From: Hydractinia symbiolongicarpus
Lineage: Eukaryota > Cnidaria > Hydrozoa > Anthoathecata > Hydractiniidae
Length of the DNA stretch: 60,000 bases
Reading direction: 5' to 3'
NCBI RefSeq assembly: GCF_029227915.1
Contig: NC_079881.1
Coordinates: 12,067,501 to 12,127,500 of the forward strand
The translations under genes were made by a program, and so were the position numbers. Below, one piece after another: positions 37,333-50,340 of the stretch (position 1 is the first letter of the stretch; each line of letters starts with the position of its first letter). The notes below the pieces were generated by a model, which saw only the letters and a program-made list of their open reading frames with translations, was not told the origin of the DNA and did not search any database.

Positions 37333-38673
37333 CTATGGCCAAGCCAACCGTTACTAAAATGGCTTTCGAACTTTTGTAGTCATTTGACTCTGAACTACCA
37401 AGCTCACTAGGGTTAAACATTAGGTAATTGAATATAACGGCATACAGTATGCATGGTCAAAACTTTATGCCATCATTCTCGCAGAGCCAACCTGAAGGGA
37501 GATACTTTGGTTCAGAAAGTACAACACCAGATGCACTGACTGTCAGCTTAGCCTGGTAATTTTTATGTAAAGCTACCCCCACCCCTCTGCTGTTTTGATA
37601 AATGGGACATTAGCTAGCTGCAAACACCCTAGTTACTAATTCGCATTTTCTCCTGCTAGCATTTCAAACTCCATAGTTATCTAACAACACTAACTACGTT
37701 CTCAAAAAAACTTTAGTTTCAACTTTCTTCCCTTCTTCCTTCTTGTGGAAATAACTTCGGTTAGTTTTGTTTACCCTTAACTCCTCCCAGTCTTTTTATT
37801 AACGCGGTCTAGCGTTATGTCGAATTGGTGTACGAGTGATTGCACCACCACTCAACCGAAGATTATAAGGGATTGCTTTCATTTCTGTTGCTATTTAATC
37901 ACTAACCATGCCTGGCCGTCCTTGTCGTGGCAAAGCGAAATATTTATTTTGTTAGTTGCACTCAAAGTTCTTTTAGTACTTCATTTTTCAATCCCAAACA
38001 GTTTCTCTTTTGAACGTAAATTTTGGGTACTTTTTGTCCACCTTCTAGCTTCTGGAATTCCAGCATGAAAAGCTACTGCTTTTTTCATTTTCTTCGGCAT
38101 AATTTGTCTTTTCCTCCTTTGCTCTTGCTGTTCTTGAAGATTGTTTAATTCTCTGGCTGAGAAGACGAACCAGGAACAGAAATGTTAAGAACGCGACCAT
38201 CCAATTTATCATTTTTCGATGCACTGAAATATTTTGTTATGTCCATGTCTACGTTATGCGTTGTTATTAAAAAGGATCATATTCCAAATTAATTCAAACG
38301 CTTGAAAATAGATTTTTCAAAATGAAATAATATCATTTATAACATTCGAAACACAATCAGTTTAATTTTTGCAACTGCAAAATAAATCAAGTGGACGTTA
38401 ATATTTTTCCTTAATTTGGTATTCGACATGCACTCATTCACAGTGGTAGTTGGAAGTAGAGGATATTATCTGTATAGAGAAACCATTTGAACGAATATTT
38501 TATTTCATTAATGTAGGAGGCAGTTCCAGGAACAATCGCAAGTGTAACGCACAGGGTTTCGCCCATTCTACAAGGGGGACTTGAAATTCCGATTCCAATG
38601 TAATTTGCCCACAAAATTGCTGACGCCAATTTTTGTTTATGCCTTATATAATTGCATATTACCTAAAATGCAT

Positions 38674-39668
38674 TCAAGAGTGTTCAATGTCAATTGCATG
38701 GTTTATCTCCTTTATGGATCGATCGTGATTTTCTGTATGAAGATGCAGACTGTCTGATCCCGAAAATAGTTTCCATTGCCTTGCCATTTCCATAACATTT
38801 GCTTTCCAAGGACTTTTTTTATTCTGCTGTTCCGCTGTCTTAACTCCTTTTTTTTTCTGCAAATCAGACTTGGCCTCAACTAAATTTACAGATCTAATTA
38901 AATGTGAGGACTTTAGTGTGTCATATATGCTATCCCACTTCGAATTTATTGATTTAAGTGCTCCTTCTGCATTTATTTTCATATTTTCATGTCATTTTTT
39001 GTTGACTGTATTTCAAATGAGATGGTGAAAGAGCTGTCTCCTGTTTTTTTCTTATTTTTAGGTGTGTTCATTTTATTAGGTGTTAGCACTCACCAATTCT
39101 GTCCTGATGGGTGTGTTTATATCTATTGGCTTGTTTGTATTTAAAGGTGTATTTATGTTCACTGCTCCTGGTGTATTTCGCTTGCACACAATTGGTGTGT
39201 TTATAGACATATTTTTATTTAACGGTGTGTTTGTATTGATAGCTGTATTTGTAATACTGTCTAATGTGTTTGTTATGTCCAAGAAAACCTTTTTTGATGT
39301 TTTATATTTTTTATTTCTGTGTCCAGTTGCAGTAGGAAACGTATTTTTTCTTCTACTTGTAAAAAAGAACATCCTTCACAATTATGGATTGTGTGTTTAT
39401 TTTTTTCTACATTGCTGAATTTGTTCCAAACATCTCTGGAAAAGTCCTTTAAGTACTTCACCCTGATATTGCCATGCCATTTTCTTTTTCTAACAAAGGA
39501 AACAAGCTCTTTAGCCTTCCTGTTAAAGTGAGATTTCTTCAAGTTTACACAAGAAGGGAACATAGAAATGAAGGCATTATATCTGACATCTTCATGGTGG
39601 TAACTTACACTCTGGATCTCACGTAAAACTTCTCCTCGCATAAAGGCGCATTGGAAATAATTTGCCAT
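38674..39668 (-). pseudogene. Degenerate multi-fragment gene of unknown family
   Basis: Minus-strand fragments are 39273-39668 (starts MANYFQCAFMRGEVLRE, later KHTIHNCEGCSF), then a shifted frame 39076-39372 rich in NTP repeats (INTPIV, NINTPLN, DINTPIR), then 38674-38982 (starts MKINAEGALKSINSKW, ends [11 protein letters not shown]). Spacing and frame changes suggest decay rather than introns. Part of the last fragment (KEINHA) recurs in translated copies inside the RPL18 intron array, so the gene belongs to a repeat family. No function assigned. Confidence 0.45.
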
Positions 39669-40349
39669 TTAACTATAGAATGAATTTCTCTGCCTCCAAT
39701 TCCCGCTGAATATCCGCCATTTCTATTTAAAATTCTCCCGCGCGTTTTACACCCTGCTGGCATCACGGAAAAGTTCCGACGCAGGCACGGCAATAACGTC
39801 AAAACTGTAAATTTTTGCCGACACATTCTATTTCTGACAAATATTCTTGTGAAAGTGACGGAAAAGCATGATCGCACTATGCGCGCAGGACTTACGACAT
39901 ATTTTGTTGACGTAATTCATCCACAAAATGATTACGAACGGTAAAAAAGCCGTTCAAAGACTGTCGTATTTATATTTTTTGAGATATTCGCGAAAAGAGG
40001 ATTGTTCAAAAACCTTCAAATCGGGGTTGCGACGTCATAATATTTATTTTACATTTAAAACACCTTTTTTCAGGAAGCCCTAAAGTCATGTTAACTATTG
40101 GACATTCATCTGCTATTGTGACTAGTACCCTTATAGTGCGCCGATGAATTAACAAATCCCAGACGTTCCGTAAGTTGCCCGAGAAGAAGGCTATGAAATA
40201 TACAAAGTTTCACATCAAGCAACTAAATATTACGAGTGAAATTGATTTCCAACATTGTGACAGGGATAAGTAGTACTACTTCTTTCGCGCCAGCACGCAC
40301 ATCAGGAAGCGAAAAAGAAGCCCTGGGAACGAGATTGATTTACCCATGC

Positions 40350-42040
40350 GTATAAGATTTGAGCAACTAAAGGTTTTTGTTAATAAGCAAGTTTAAAAGA
40401 TAACAGAAAAAAGAAGTAGACGCATTAAGCGCAGAAAATGGCTTATGCCAGTCGGATGAGGAGGAAGGCCTGTTAATGCTAAATCCTCTCTCAACATTCA
40501 AATTTTAATATCAATTTAAAAACTTCGAAAAGAATCTTGTATTTACTACTTATCTCAGACAGTTCAAAGTAAAAATGGTCCAACTGTGGTAACATTCGAT
40601 CAAAGAAATTCTCATAACGGACTTTAGATGTCTCCCTTTAGTGATACTGAAAGTAGCTTATTCGGGTTCGCTTAAAGTAACCTTAATAAAGGAAACCCGA
40701 GGTATCTTGAGAACGAAAGTCCAACATCATTTTATGCCTACCGATTTTTTGGTGGAAGAGTTTCCACAATTTAAAGCACAACAAGTGACCATGATAACAG
40801 TAAAATCAATTACGCGGGTCTGGCCACAGCGAAGCGCTTGTAGGGACAAATTTTGAAATCCCCCGCAGAGCGTGAGGCATTTGCTAGGGAAAACATGCAG
40901 CACGCAGAGAATTAGTCTTTTTCCTATGTATTTTCAATTTTTAAACTGGGGAGACATATTGATTTTACAGTTATTTAAAAGAAGGATACTCACTACTGTC
41001 ATAAGAGTGTATATCTTGTCTCTCTTGTAAAAGTCAGTAATTTAAGGTTTTCTTCGATTCCCACATCTTACCCATGTCAATATATAACAAAGAGGGCTAG
41101 CAAAACCATTTACGCGTGTTATTAAAAGGTGAAACGTCAGTTGAAAGCAAAAAAATAGTTGAAGAAACATCAGGCAGGATTTTGCATTTCTGCCTCTTTT
41201 CGCAGCACGAACCACAATAGTTGTGAAAAACTGACCAAGAAAATTATTTGGGCTTATCGAGGCAAAAGAAAACAAGCAAAAAATTTCTCCCTACAAAGCG
41301 GTCCGCTAGTGCCCAGACCTGCGCGGTATGAAACTCCATAACGGTATATTAATGACTTGTTTGCAGTGGTGTATTCGACAACTAAAGCATTTCGACGTGC
41401 AGAAAGCTGTTGTCTTAATTTACGTCACGCCAAGACCTCGATGATAACAACAAAAAGATGGTGTCGTTTGAAATAAAACAGTAATAATCCTAAACTTTAA
41501 GACATTTATCATTTGTAATACGAATTTTTAAAAATTTTTGTGCATTCACACGATGGTGTTTATTCAACACACAAATTTTGAAAAATGACCTGACTTAACA
41601 ATAAATACTGTGTTCTCCTTCACCGCGAAACTTTTTCTGGTCTTGCCTTTCATTATTTATCGTTCGAAATAAATGTTGTGGAAGGGTGAACGAAAAAATT
41701 TGTTACTGACCGTGAAAGTTCCAAAGAAGCATAAAATACTAATAAAACTAATATCTTTTTGACCTAAAAGAATGCTCCTGATGTTCAAAAATGCTGGAAG
41801 TTCTGTAAATTTTTGTGAACGTTCAGCAAGTCAGTTTCTAGGAGGGATACACAGTTTATTTGGACTATAGTTACTTCTGAGTTATAATTTTTTTAGATTT
41901 TCGGACTGAACAATCTTTTTTTAATCTATCGCTTAAATTCTTTTTGTGGAAGCCACAAAATAGTTCACTGCCGCCGGACTCTGCACATTTCGAAGTATAA
42001 AGACAGAGTTGGTTGTGAATTGAATTTCTGTATTTCACAA
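40350..42040. other. Intergenic stretch with no recognised gene
   Basis: The best frame (40641-40856, plus; ...TKVQHHFMPTDFLVEEFPQF) is short and unrecognised, and could be an isolated exon or repeat. The 3' side adjoins the RPL18 terminus, whose stop is at 42047. Confidence 0.4.
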
Positions 42041-42046
42041 ATAAAT

Positions 42047-45000
42047 TTAAGCCTTGTATCCACGACTTGCACGACGTCCACGCGCTTTTTCGAATTTTCG
42101 TCCTTTGGTTCGAACGTAGGGCCTAAAATAAGAGAAATATAATTGACACGGAAACTGCTCTATCATACATGGGTATAAGACATTCTTCTGGCTTTTCATG
42201 CTCATTAAACACCTTAAATATCTGAATTTTTTCGGATTAAAATGTGTTGATTGTCCACAAAATGTACACAATGTATTATGTGGTGTTGTTAAGTACACAA
42301 ACTTCTGTTCAGAATTAAATAAAGGACACGTTTATATGTTTAAAAGAAACATATTTTGAGTTCAGCCTGGACTTCTGCAATGGAGGTATTGCTAAAAAAA
42401 TTACCTTTTTCAGCAATATACCTGTTCTATAAACATAATTTTTTAAATTTACTTAATATTCTGGTTGCTAGCGGTTAAAAGAACCTATAATCTCAGTTAA
42501 AACATTGTGTGTCTTATAGAATGATTAATCGCGAAACCAAAAAGTGTTTTAAGTAACTAGTAAAACAAAAGGCTTTCTTACTTTGTACTGCTGTGTGGCA
42601 CACCAGGAGCACGTCCCATGTGTCTACATGCTTCACGAGCACGACGACGTCCTTGCAACAGTAAAGTGTTCTTTCCGGTAGGAGCTCGGATGGCAAGCTG
42701 ATCAAACGTTAAAACTTCTCCGCCTGCTTTCAGAATGCGAGTGCGCGCACCTTCCGTGAATCGTAAAGCACAAACCTGAAAAACGCGTAAAAAACAAAAT
42801 TAATTTCAAAAAAGGAGCAGAAAAAAATTGTCAGTTTTCACATTTGTCAACATCTTGTTTTATGAAGACCGTCGTGAAAAATCTCATCATACCAAAAGAA
42901 GAAAATCGCTGTGTAACACTTGTCCGAGTAGAACCAAGAGATCTTTAACAAAGAATATAGAAATTAAATAAAAAACTTTTGTTTTTTCATGGCAACAATG
43001 ATAAGTAGTGACAGGGAGTAAAAAAATCTTTATTTAGTTAAATCCACTCCTAAAACATGCTAAATTTTGCTGACGCTAATTTTTAAATGCCTCGTATAAT
43101 TGCACATTACCTAAAATACATTCAAGAGTGTTCAATGTCAATTGCATGGTTTATTTTCTTGATAACAGCTACATAGTAGGCAAGGCTATGGAATAAGTTT
43201 CACATCAAGCAACTGAGTATTACGAGTGAAATTGATTTCCAACATTGTTACAGGAATATACCTCATTGACTCATCATAAGCTCCATGTCACACAAACAGA
43301 GCTAAATGAGGCTAGATCAATCAGATGTTCTATGTTGGGGCACACAAAGGAATTCCTTAATACATATGCAGAACGCATGCAGTTAAAGATGTTTTTTCTG
43401 GTCTTAAATATTTTTCCTCTATTTGTCTTCACTTTTTAAAATGAAATTTCAAAAAGCTGTAAAATGTCCATTGCATGGTTTATCTCCTTGATAACAGCCA
43501 CATAGTAGCTTCAAGAAGGCTATGGAATATGCAAAGTTTCACATCAAGTAACTAAATATTACGAGTGAAATCGATTTTCAACATTGTGACAGGAATATAC
43601 CTCATTGATTCAAAATAAATCATAAGCTCCACATCACACAAACAGAGCTGAATGAGGCTAGATCAAACAGATGTTCATGTTGGTTTATAATTAGAAAAGT
43701 TCATGTTAGTATTTTATATAATGTCCAGGACGCATTGAAATTGATAATTAAATCATGAGAAACAGTAAAAGCAGCAAAGTAACATGTTATTTTAGATATT
43801 AGATTTTTATAGTTATATAACAAATATAAACTGGCGAAATATTTGTAAAAGAAGTGTGAAAACATTTACAATACATAAAAAAGCTGTCAGTATTGTGAGT
43901 GTTTCATTTAAAGGAATTTGCTCTACAGAAAATATTTTTGTGTGAAAGCTAACAAAGCAATAATTAATTTATATTCAAAATACAGTTGACTAAAACTCAT
44001 TTTTTTGTTTCCTAATACAAATACAGAAAACTTGAACAATTACTCTAAGTAGATCCCTTTATGGATCTTCAAACTGGTTTTATTTATTATTTGTAACGTT
44101 TTACCAACATTTATGATGCTTCAATAGCTGCTTTATAGAAATAAATTGCATCTCAACAGAGCAAAAAAAAGTCCCAACGAAAATTGTACTTCTGATCAGG
44201 TTAACGAGATAAATAAACTTCAGCTGATTATCAGCAGTAATGTTTGGAACAGGTTCATCATTTCAGAAGTATCAGGGCATCAAAAAAAATTTAATAACTG
44301 GTCACAAATACAAGTTATAGATCAAACTCTTAATGTTTATTACATTAAAACAACCAATCTTACCGAAATGTTTGATCAGTTTTCACAGATATCAACAGCA
44401 TTGTTATGAAGACCGTCGTGAAAAATCTCATCATATCAAACATAGTAGCTTGTACAAAATGGTTTACTATACTGTACTATAAATGCAAAAATGAAAATTT
44501 TGATTTTGAGATACACGTTAAATTCAACAAAACAAACAAGAGAAATGTCCATTGCATGGTTTATCTCCTTGATAACAGCTACATAGTAGCTTTAAAAAGG
44601 CTATGGAATATGCAAAGTTTCACATCAAGTAATTAAATATTATGAGTGAAATCAATTTTCAACATTGTGACAGGAATATACCTCATTGACTCAAAATAAA
44701 TCATAAGCTCCACATCACACAAACAGAGCTGAATGAGGCTAGATCAAACAGATGTTCATGTTGGTTTATAATTAGAAAGGTTCATGTTAGTATTTTGTAT
44801 AATGTCCAGGACGCATTGAAATTGATAATTAAATCATGAAAAACAGTAAAAGCAGCAAAGTAACGTTATTTTAGGTATTAGATTTTTATAGTTATATAAC
44901 AAATATAAACTGGCGAAATATTTGTAAAAGAAGTGTGAAAACATTTACAATACATAAAAAAGCTGTCAGTATTGCGAGTGTTTCCTTTAAAAGAATTTGC

Positions 45001-48000
45001 TCTACAGAAAATATTTTTGTGTGAAAGCTAACAAAGCAATAATTAATTTATATTTAAAATACAGTTAACTAAAACTCATTTTTTTGTTTCCTAATACAAA
45101 TACAGAAAACTTGAACAATTACTATAAGTAGATCCCTTTATGGATCTTCACACTGGCTTTATCATTTGTAACTTTTTACCAACATTTATGATGCTCCAAT
45201 AGCTGTTATATAGAATAATTCCCAACGAAAATTGAACTTCTGCTGATTATCAGCAGTAATGTTTGGAACAGGTTTATCATTTCAGAAGTAACAAGGCATC
45301 AAAAAAAATTTAATAACTGGTCACAAATACAAGATATAGATCAAACTCTTAATGTTTATTATATTAAAACAACCAATCTTACTGAAATGTTTGATTAGTT
45401 TTCACAGATATCAACAGCATTGTTATGAAGACCGTCGTGAAAAATCTCATCATATCAAACATAGTAGCTTGTACAAAATGGTTTACTATACTGTACTATA
45501 AATGCAAAATTGAAGATTTTGATTTTGAGATACATGTTGAAACTATTTAACAAAACAAACAGGAGAAATGTCCATTGCATGGTTTATCTCCTTGATAACA
45601 GCCACATAGTAGCTTCAAAAAGGCTATGGAATATGCAAAGTTTCACATCAAGTAACTCAATATTACGAGTGAAATTGATTTCCAACATTGTGACAGGAAT
45701 ATACCTCATTGACTCATCATAAGCTCCATGTCACACAAACAGAGCTGAATGAGGCTAGATCAATCAGATGTTCTATGTTGGGACACACAAAGGAATTCCT
45801 AAATACATATGCAGAACGCATGCAGTTAAAGATGTTTTTTCTGGTCTTAAATATTTTTCCTCTATTTGTCTTCACTTTTTAAAATGAAATTTCAAAAAGC
45901 TGTAAAATGTCCATTGCATGGTTTATCTCCTTGATAACAGCCACATAGTAGCTTCAAGAAGGCTATGGAATATGCAAAGTTTCACATCAAGTAACTAAAT
46001 ATTACGAGTGAAATCGATTTTCAACATTGTGACAGGAATATACCTCATTGATTTAAAATAAATCATAAGCTCCACATCACACAAACAGAGCTGAATGAGG
46101 CTAGATCAAACAGATGTTTTATGTTGGTTTAAGGTTAGAAGAACTGTGTACAACAGGTTTTATAATACAAGAAAAGATGATCTTCTTGTTAACGTGTAAA
46201 AGAGATGCTGCATGGTCTTTATTGATGAAAAATTAGAAATGCTTAAGGTTTAACTTAAAATTTCTATATTGTGTATTGAGTTTTATTTTTTTAAGACTTT
46301 CTGTCTATTTGACTGACAGCACCAACACTATTTTTCATTAAATTCAATGTTTTAATAACCTCTAACACAGAAGAAAAACTTAAAGACAAAATATATTAAT
46401 TATAAAGTCATCACAACACAAATAACCTTTTATGTTACTTGAGAAAAGAAAAGTGCACTAGGATTGAATTCTTAAATGGGGAAAACTTTAATTTACCTTA
46501 AGCTTTGGCACATCAAGAAGACGAACATCATCTGTGACTGATCCAACAATAACACAAATTTTATCAGTGCATCCAGGTTTGCTCATTCTTCGAGCCTAAT
46601 AATAAAGTCACAAGGAAAGTAATGGAAACTAATTATAAATAACCAGGTCTGGTCAATGGCAAAATCAAAAAGAGAATTTCTTATGCAGAAGACTAACATA
46701 GTCTTCAGCAGCATTTTTTAGATCTTTGCCAAAAAAACATTGTAGGTGTAAGATATTAGAATTTAGGTTTCAGGATAAAACTTTAGAATTTACCAAATCT
46801 AAAGAAATAAATAGTTACTAATAACAATGCCTTTTCTTGTTTGAATGCTTGTTCCTTTCAAGTTGTAGGAACTATAGAAACATAACTTAACAGTCTTGAT
46901 TCAAGATAAACATTATGATAATAAGCTACTATTAGATAAAATACATCACCATATAAACAATTTAAGATTTTAGGAGAAATTAATTTTTTGGTGCATATTT
47001 CGGAAATTTTAGGTGTGGCCACCCTGGCTAGATATTTGTCACTAGTTATTGAAACAGTTTTTCTTGCTTGCTTGCTTGTAGTTGAAAAAAAGTAAAAATC
47101 ACTAAGTTGCCAAAATTGCTTTCTTTATTTTCGAACTACATTGGCCAAACATCCCTTTTTTATTGGCGGGTCATCAATTCTTGCATTAAAAGTGGGACAC
47201 AAGAGGGACGTCACAAATACTTAGTGTTTGAATAGCCGAATTGAGCCTTATTGCAATTTCTGACCAAACATTATACAATCAAGCTCTCAAAGAATTAAAC
47301 AAGAACTACAAGTATCTGGATTAAAGTTAAATTAGGAAAAACTGGCTTAAAACTACAATGTTAAGTTTGAAGTTAAAACTTAAGGATTTACAAACTTATT
47401 ATTTACAATTCATGAGGAGCTGACTATGATGATACTGTGTTTTCTAAAGAATTCTGGCTACCCTTAACACAGACAATTGGTTAAAACACGTACATTAAGA
47501 ACTAAAATTTTTGGCGGAAAAACTTTATGACAATGTATGGGTGAGCCTTTTGAACGAATTTTAACCAAATTTAAAAGTAATGATTACGGGAAATGACACA
47601 AAAAGAAGGCTGGAAGGATTTAAAGTGTACAAATATTTAATCAAGATCTAAAATAGGGTCCTCAAGATCCAACTTTACAAATAAATAACGAAAATAATAA
47701 GTTCAAAAATTGCAGTTTTGCATTGATTTTCCGATTACCCTATATAATTTCTAGCACTGGTCTTTTTTTAAAAAAAATTAGAAAAATCAGGCCGAAAATT
47801 TTTATTTCTAATGTAGCATTTTTCTACTGAAAGAATGTGGTGTTTTTAATGAAGGTGCTGACCTGATAAAAAACAGCACATTTCAGGGACATTTAGGCCT
47901 ACATCTGTTTTTGGTTGTAGTAAGCACTAAGAATTGACTGAGCTAAGCATGCCTTTCCTAGTGATCAAGGCTTAGTGCAGGAAATCGAGCCTTGTATCCG

Positions 48001-50051
48001 GAAAGTCCTGCAATAACCTTGACAAATCTATCATAAATAAATTTGTTTTGAAGTTTGTTGGCATAGTGCTCTCACTCAATTCTGAGAAATAAAGAACTAG
48101 TTGAGCTATTAATTGCTTCCCAATTCCAAAAGTTATTTTGACTGAGTATTATCAATTCATATCACATGAAAATTAATGTTCTCTTATTATTTACGGTAAA
48201 AAAGAACTAAAATATATATAAAAATGAGAAAATAAAATAGATAAAAAAGACTTTGTGATAAAATGTGTTAACTTATTCTATTTATTCAAATTGTTTGACC
48301 AGTTTAAATTATTGTAAACTTGGAGGAACAATTCATTGCTCGGATGTTATTTTCTTATTGGTAGGACTTTAAAAGCTTCACTTGATCAAATAAATATACA
48401 GTTATTAAAGTCGCAAAATAAAGTACAGTTCAAGTTTGAATTTTTTGTGTGACAAATAAAGTGCAATTTTATTTAAAAAGTCTTACAAGATCAACCTCAT
48501 ATTGCCGTTTTGGTCATATTTAGCGAGTCAACTACTTTTTGACAGTCAGGGACAACTGCAAATTCTGCTATTTAGTCTTATTAGTCCACGATAGACTTTT
48601 TAGGTGATTTATCTTTCCTAATTAAGCAATCACATATTTTTTTCAATCTAAAGCTAGTACATCACATGTATTTTTTTAAAAACTACCAAATCTACTTTTG
48701 ATGTTTTAAAGATATGTGTTTGTTAGTTTGTTTTGATTTAAGAAAGCATGCACTATGTCAGTCAGGGATAACTGCAAATTAGGAGATTTTCCATGGACTA
48801 GTTAGGAGATCATCTCCCATTTAGGAGATATGTTTTCTTCTTTTACAATTATCTCGACAACCACGTCTGTTCGAGCTATCTTTTTTCGGAATTTTGTTGC
48901 TCATTACATCATTTTCGTTGGAGCAAAATTTTTTATAGTTTGCTTTACGGGACTAAAATTTTGACATTAAAAGTCTTTGGATTGGCTAATTAGACAAGAA
49001 ATAGTCTATTTAGGCTATGTGCCACCATGTTGAAAATATGTGCGCAGGAAATTTAGCCTTTTTCCAAAAGCAACCGTGGGTGTAAAACAAAGAAGCCGTA
49101 ACACAGAGCATGCGTCTTAATCAAAACTAAACGCTATATCTTCTGACAGCGCAAATAATAAAGAAAAATATATTTGTACCATCGAAAGAGGTTCTATAGA
49201 ATGTTTTTAGCTAATAAAATCATTGCGACTATGCAACAAAACAGCGATAGGCAGCAAAAACAATGTTGATAGCCTAATTAGGAGAGATAAATCGCCTAAA
49301 TAGGCTATCGTAGACTAATTTGCGGTTATCCCTGACTGTATGTTACAGCTGCTTTGTTTATCAGACGATAGCTGCGCATAGTCTAACTAGTCTTTGATGT
49401 ATAGTCCTGAAGACTTTGCTTGAACAAAAAACAATTTAACAAGCGACTAAACTACAATTGTTTGTAATAACCACTAACAAATTTTGGAGGTAAATGTTAA
49501 CACTGACTGTATCTTGGCAAACCAACTTTTTCGAATTTGGCATGAAATTGCAGTTGTTCCAGACTGTTACAGATCAATTAAAATGTAAAAATAGAATTTG
49601 TCTAAAAGATGTAAAACATGCACATGTACTTACAATTCTGGCAATGGATACAGGTGGGCGATTTGTGCGGCTCATAAACATTCTCTTAAGTACAACTTCA
49701 TTGAATCTTGAGCTTGTTCTTCGTGCGAGAAATCGATACAACTATTTAAAGGTTAATAAATGTTAAAAGAGTGTTTCTAAGGTTAACCAGAAAATGCAAG
49801 CATTATTTGTACAGGAATTATACAGACCTTAACAAGTAAGCGAATATAGGGGTCCTGAGAGACAGGCTCCTTTCGCTGCTTCTTCTTGTCGTGGCGATGG
49901 TCCAAGTCGATACCCTACATATTCAAAAGAAATTATATGTAGTTAAACGACGGTGCAAAATAAAAACCATATTGATTCAAGATGGAAAAGATACTTCATG
50001 ATCACAATTGCGTACTGAAGTTTACTTAAACAGTGATCATCAACCTACCAT
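42047..50051 (-). CDS. RPL18: Large-subunit ribosomal protein L18 (eL18), complete, 6 coding exons
   Basis: Cytosolic 60S ribosomal protein. Coding exons in transcript order: 50049-50051 (ATG only), 49828-49914, 49634-49741, 46497-46595, 42582-42775, 42047-42122. All junctions are GT/AG with matching phases; 567 bases encode 188 residues, the usual animal length. Family signatures: [82 protein letters not shown], and the C-terminus [20 protein letters not shown]. An ATG isolated on exon 1 is common in ribosomal protein genes. Intron 4 (42776-46496) holds a large repeat array; intron 3 (46596-49633) holds a 580-bp TIR element. Confidence 0.97.
42855..46130. repeat. Complex tandem repeat array filling RPL18 intron 4
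   Basis: Segments recur in the order A (about 43125-43440), B (43464-44540), B' (44548-45560), A' (45570-45905), B'' (45908-46130, truncated). B to B' are offset about 1,083 bp; A to A' about 2,446 bp. Shared words include TCCATTGCATGGTTTATCTC, CAGGAATATACCTCATTGA and ATGAAGACCGTCGTGAAAAA (42862, 44406, 45426). Copies are a few percent diverged. Pieces also occur at 38580-38710 and 40180-40260. Confidence 0.85.
46600..48530. other. RPL18 intron 3, no gene seen
   Basis: AT-rich, with no long frame and no clear repeat until the half-element at 48543, where GACAGTCAGGGACAACTGCA resembles the terminus of the 580-bp element that follows. Confidence 0.5.
48759..49338. mobile_element. 580-bp TIR element with 5-bp TATGT target duplication
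   Basis: The left terminus CAGTCAGGGATAACTGCAAA and the right terminus, complemented, CAGTCAGGGATAACCGCAAA differ at one position. TATGT flanks both sides (48754-48758 and 49339-49343). There is no ORF. Internal words of the TTAGGAGAT and TAGGCTAT type recur. A related solo end sits at 48543. Superfamily not assigned from a 5-bp duplication. Confidence 0.75.
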
Positions 50052-50182
50052 CTTGGCCGTGGAAAAGAACTTGTATTTGCAAGGACCGTGTCTTGTATTC
50101 TGCGGTCGGCTTTTGAACTTTTGGTCATGTGTTAAAACATCTTTTCAGCAAATATCCCGTTTCTTCTTTTTCCGCGGCCGGA
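50052..50182 (-). promoter_or_regulatory. RPL18 promoter and 5' UTR with a 5'TOP-like tract
   Basis: Immediately upstream of the minus-strand ATG the sequence reads TTCTTTTCC then ACGGCCAAG. A C followed by pyrimidines at about 50067 is the pattern of a terminal oligopyrimidine start, which would place translation of this mRNA under growth control. The exact start site is inferred. The other end of this interval meets the first Polinton-like frame, so the host promoter is confined to roughly 130 bp. Confidence 0.5.
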
Positions 50183-50340
50183 TGGGGTTCTATAACAGGA
50201 CAGGCAACACAAAGCCTACGCTCCATGATGAGGTAGAAAAAGAGACTGAGGAAGACTATCTATATGAACAGCCGGGGCAAGATTTTACACCTAAGGAACA
50301 TAAACATGCTCTCCACAGGAGAGCATGTTTATGTTCCACA
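50183..50340 (+). CDS. Short Polinton-associated frame before the polymerase
   Basis: An open frame starts MGFYNRTGNTKPTLHDEVEK, is acidic, and ends just after a perfect 20-bp palindrome (50295-50337). The C-terminal residues come from the palindrome's second arm and look like a disruption. It may be the remnant of a separate small gene or a detached N-terminal segment; not resolved. Confidence 0.45.
50295..50337. repeat. Perfect palindrome, 20-bp arms, 3-base loop
   Basis: Arm 50295-50314 (GGAACATAAACATGCTCTCC) is exactly complemented by 50318-50337. It joins the short leading frame to polymerase-type sequence. It could be a replication scar, a foldback, or a transcription stop signal of the element. 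Confidence 0.9.

Noticed and set aside
37955-38100. Minus-strand frame MPKKMKKAVAFHAGIPEARR resembling a THAP start
   Set aside because: The THAP cysteines and the downstream C..H pair are absent and the frame stops after 39 residues.
39080-39418. Hydrophobic plus-strand frame resembling a membrane protein
   Set aside because: It is the antisense shadow of the Asn-Thr-Pro repeats in the minus-strand fragment.
49915-50048. Possible C/D-box snoRNA in RPL18 intron 1
   Set aside because: The minus strand has TTGATGATC and a short TTGAT/ATCAA stem, but no proper CTGA D box at the right distance.
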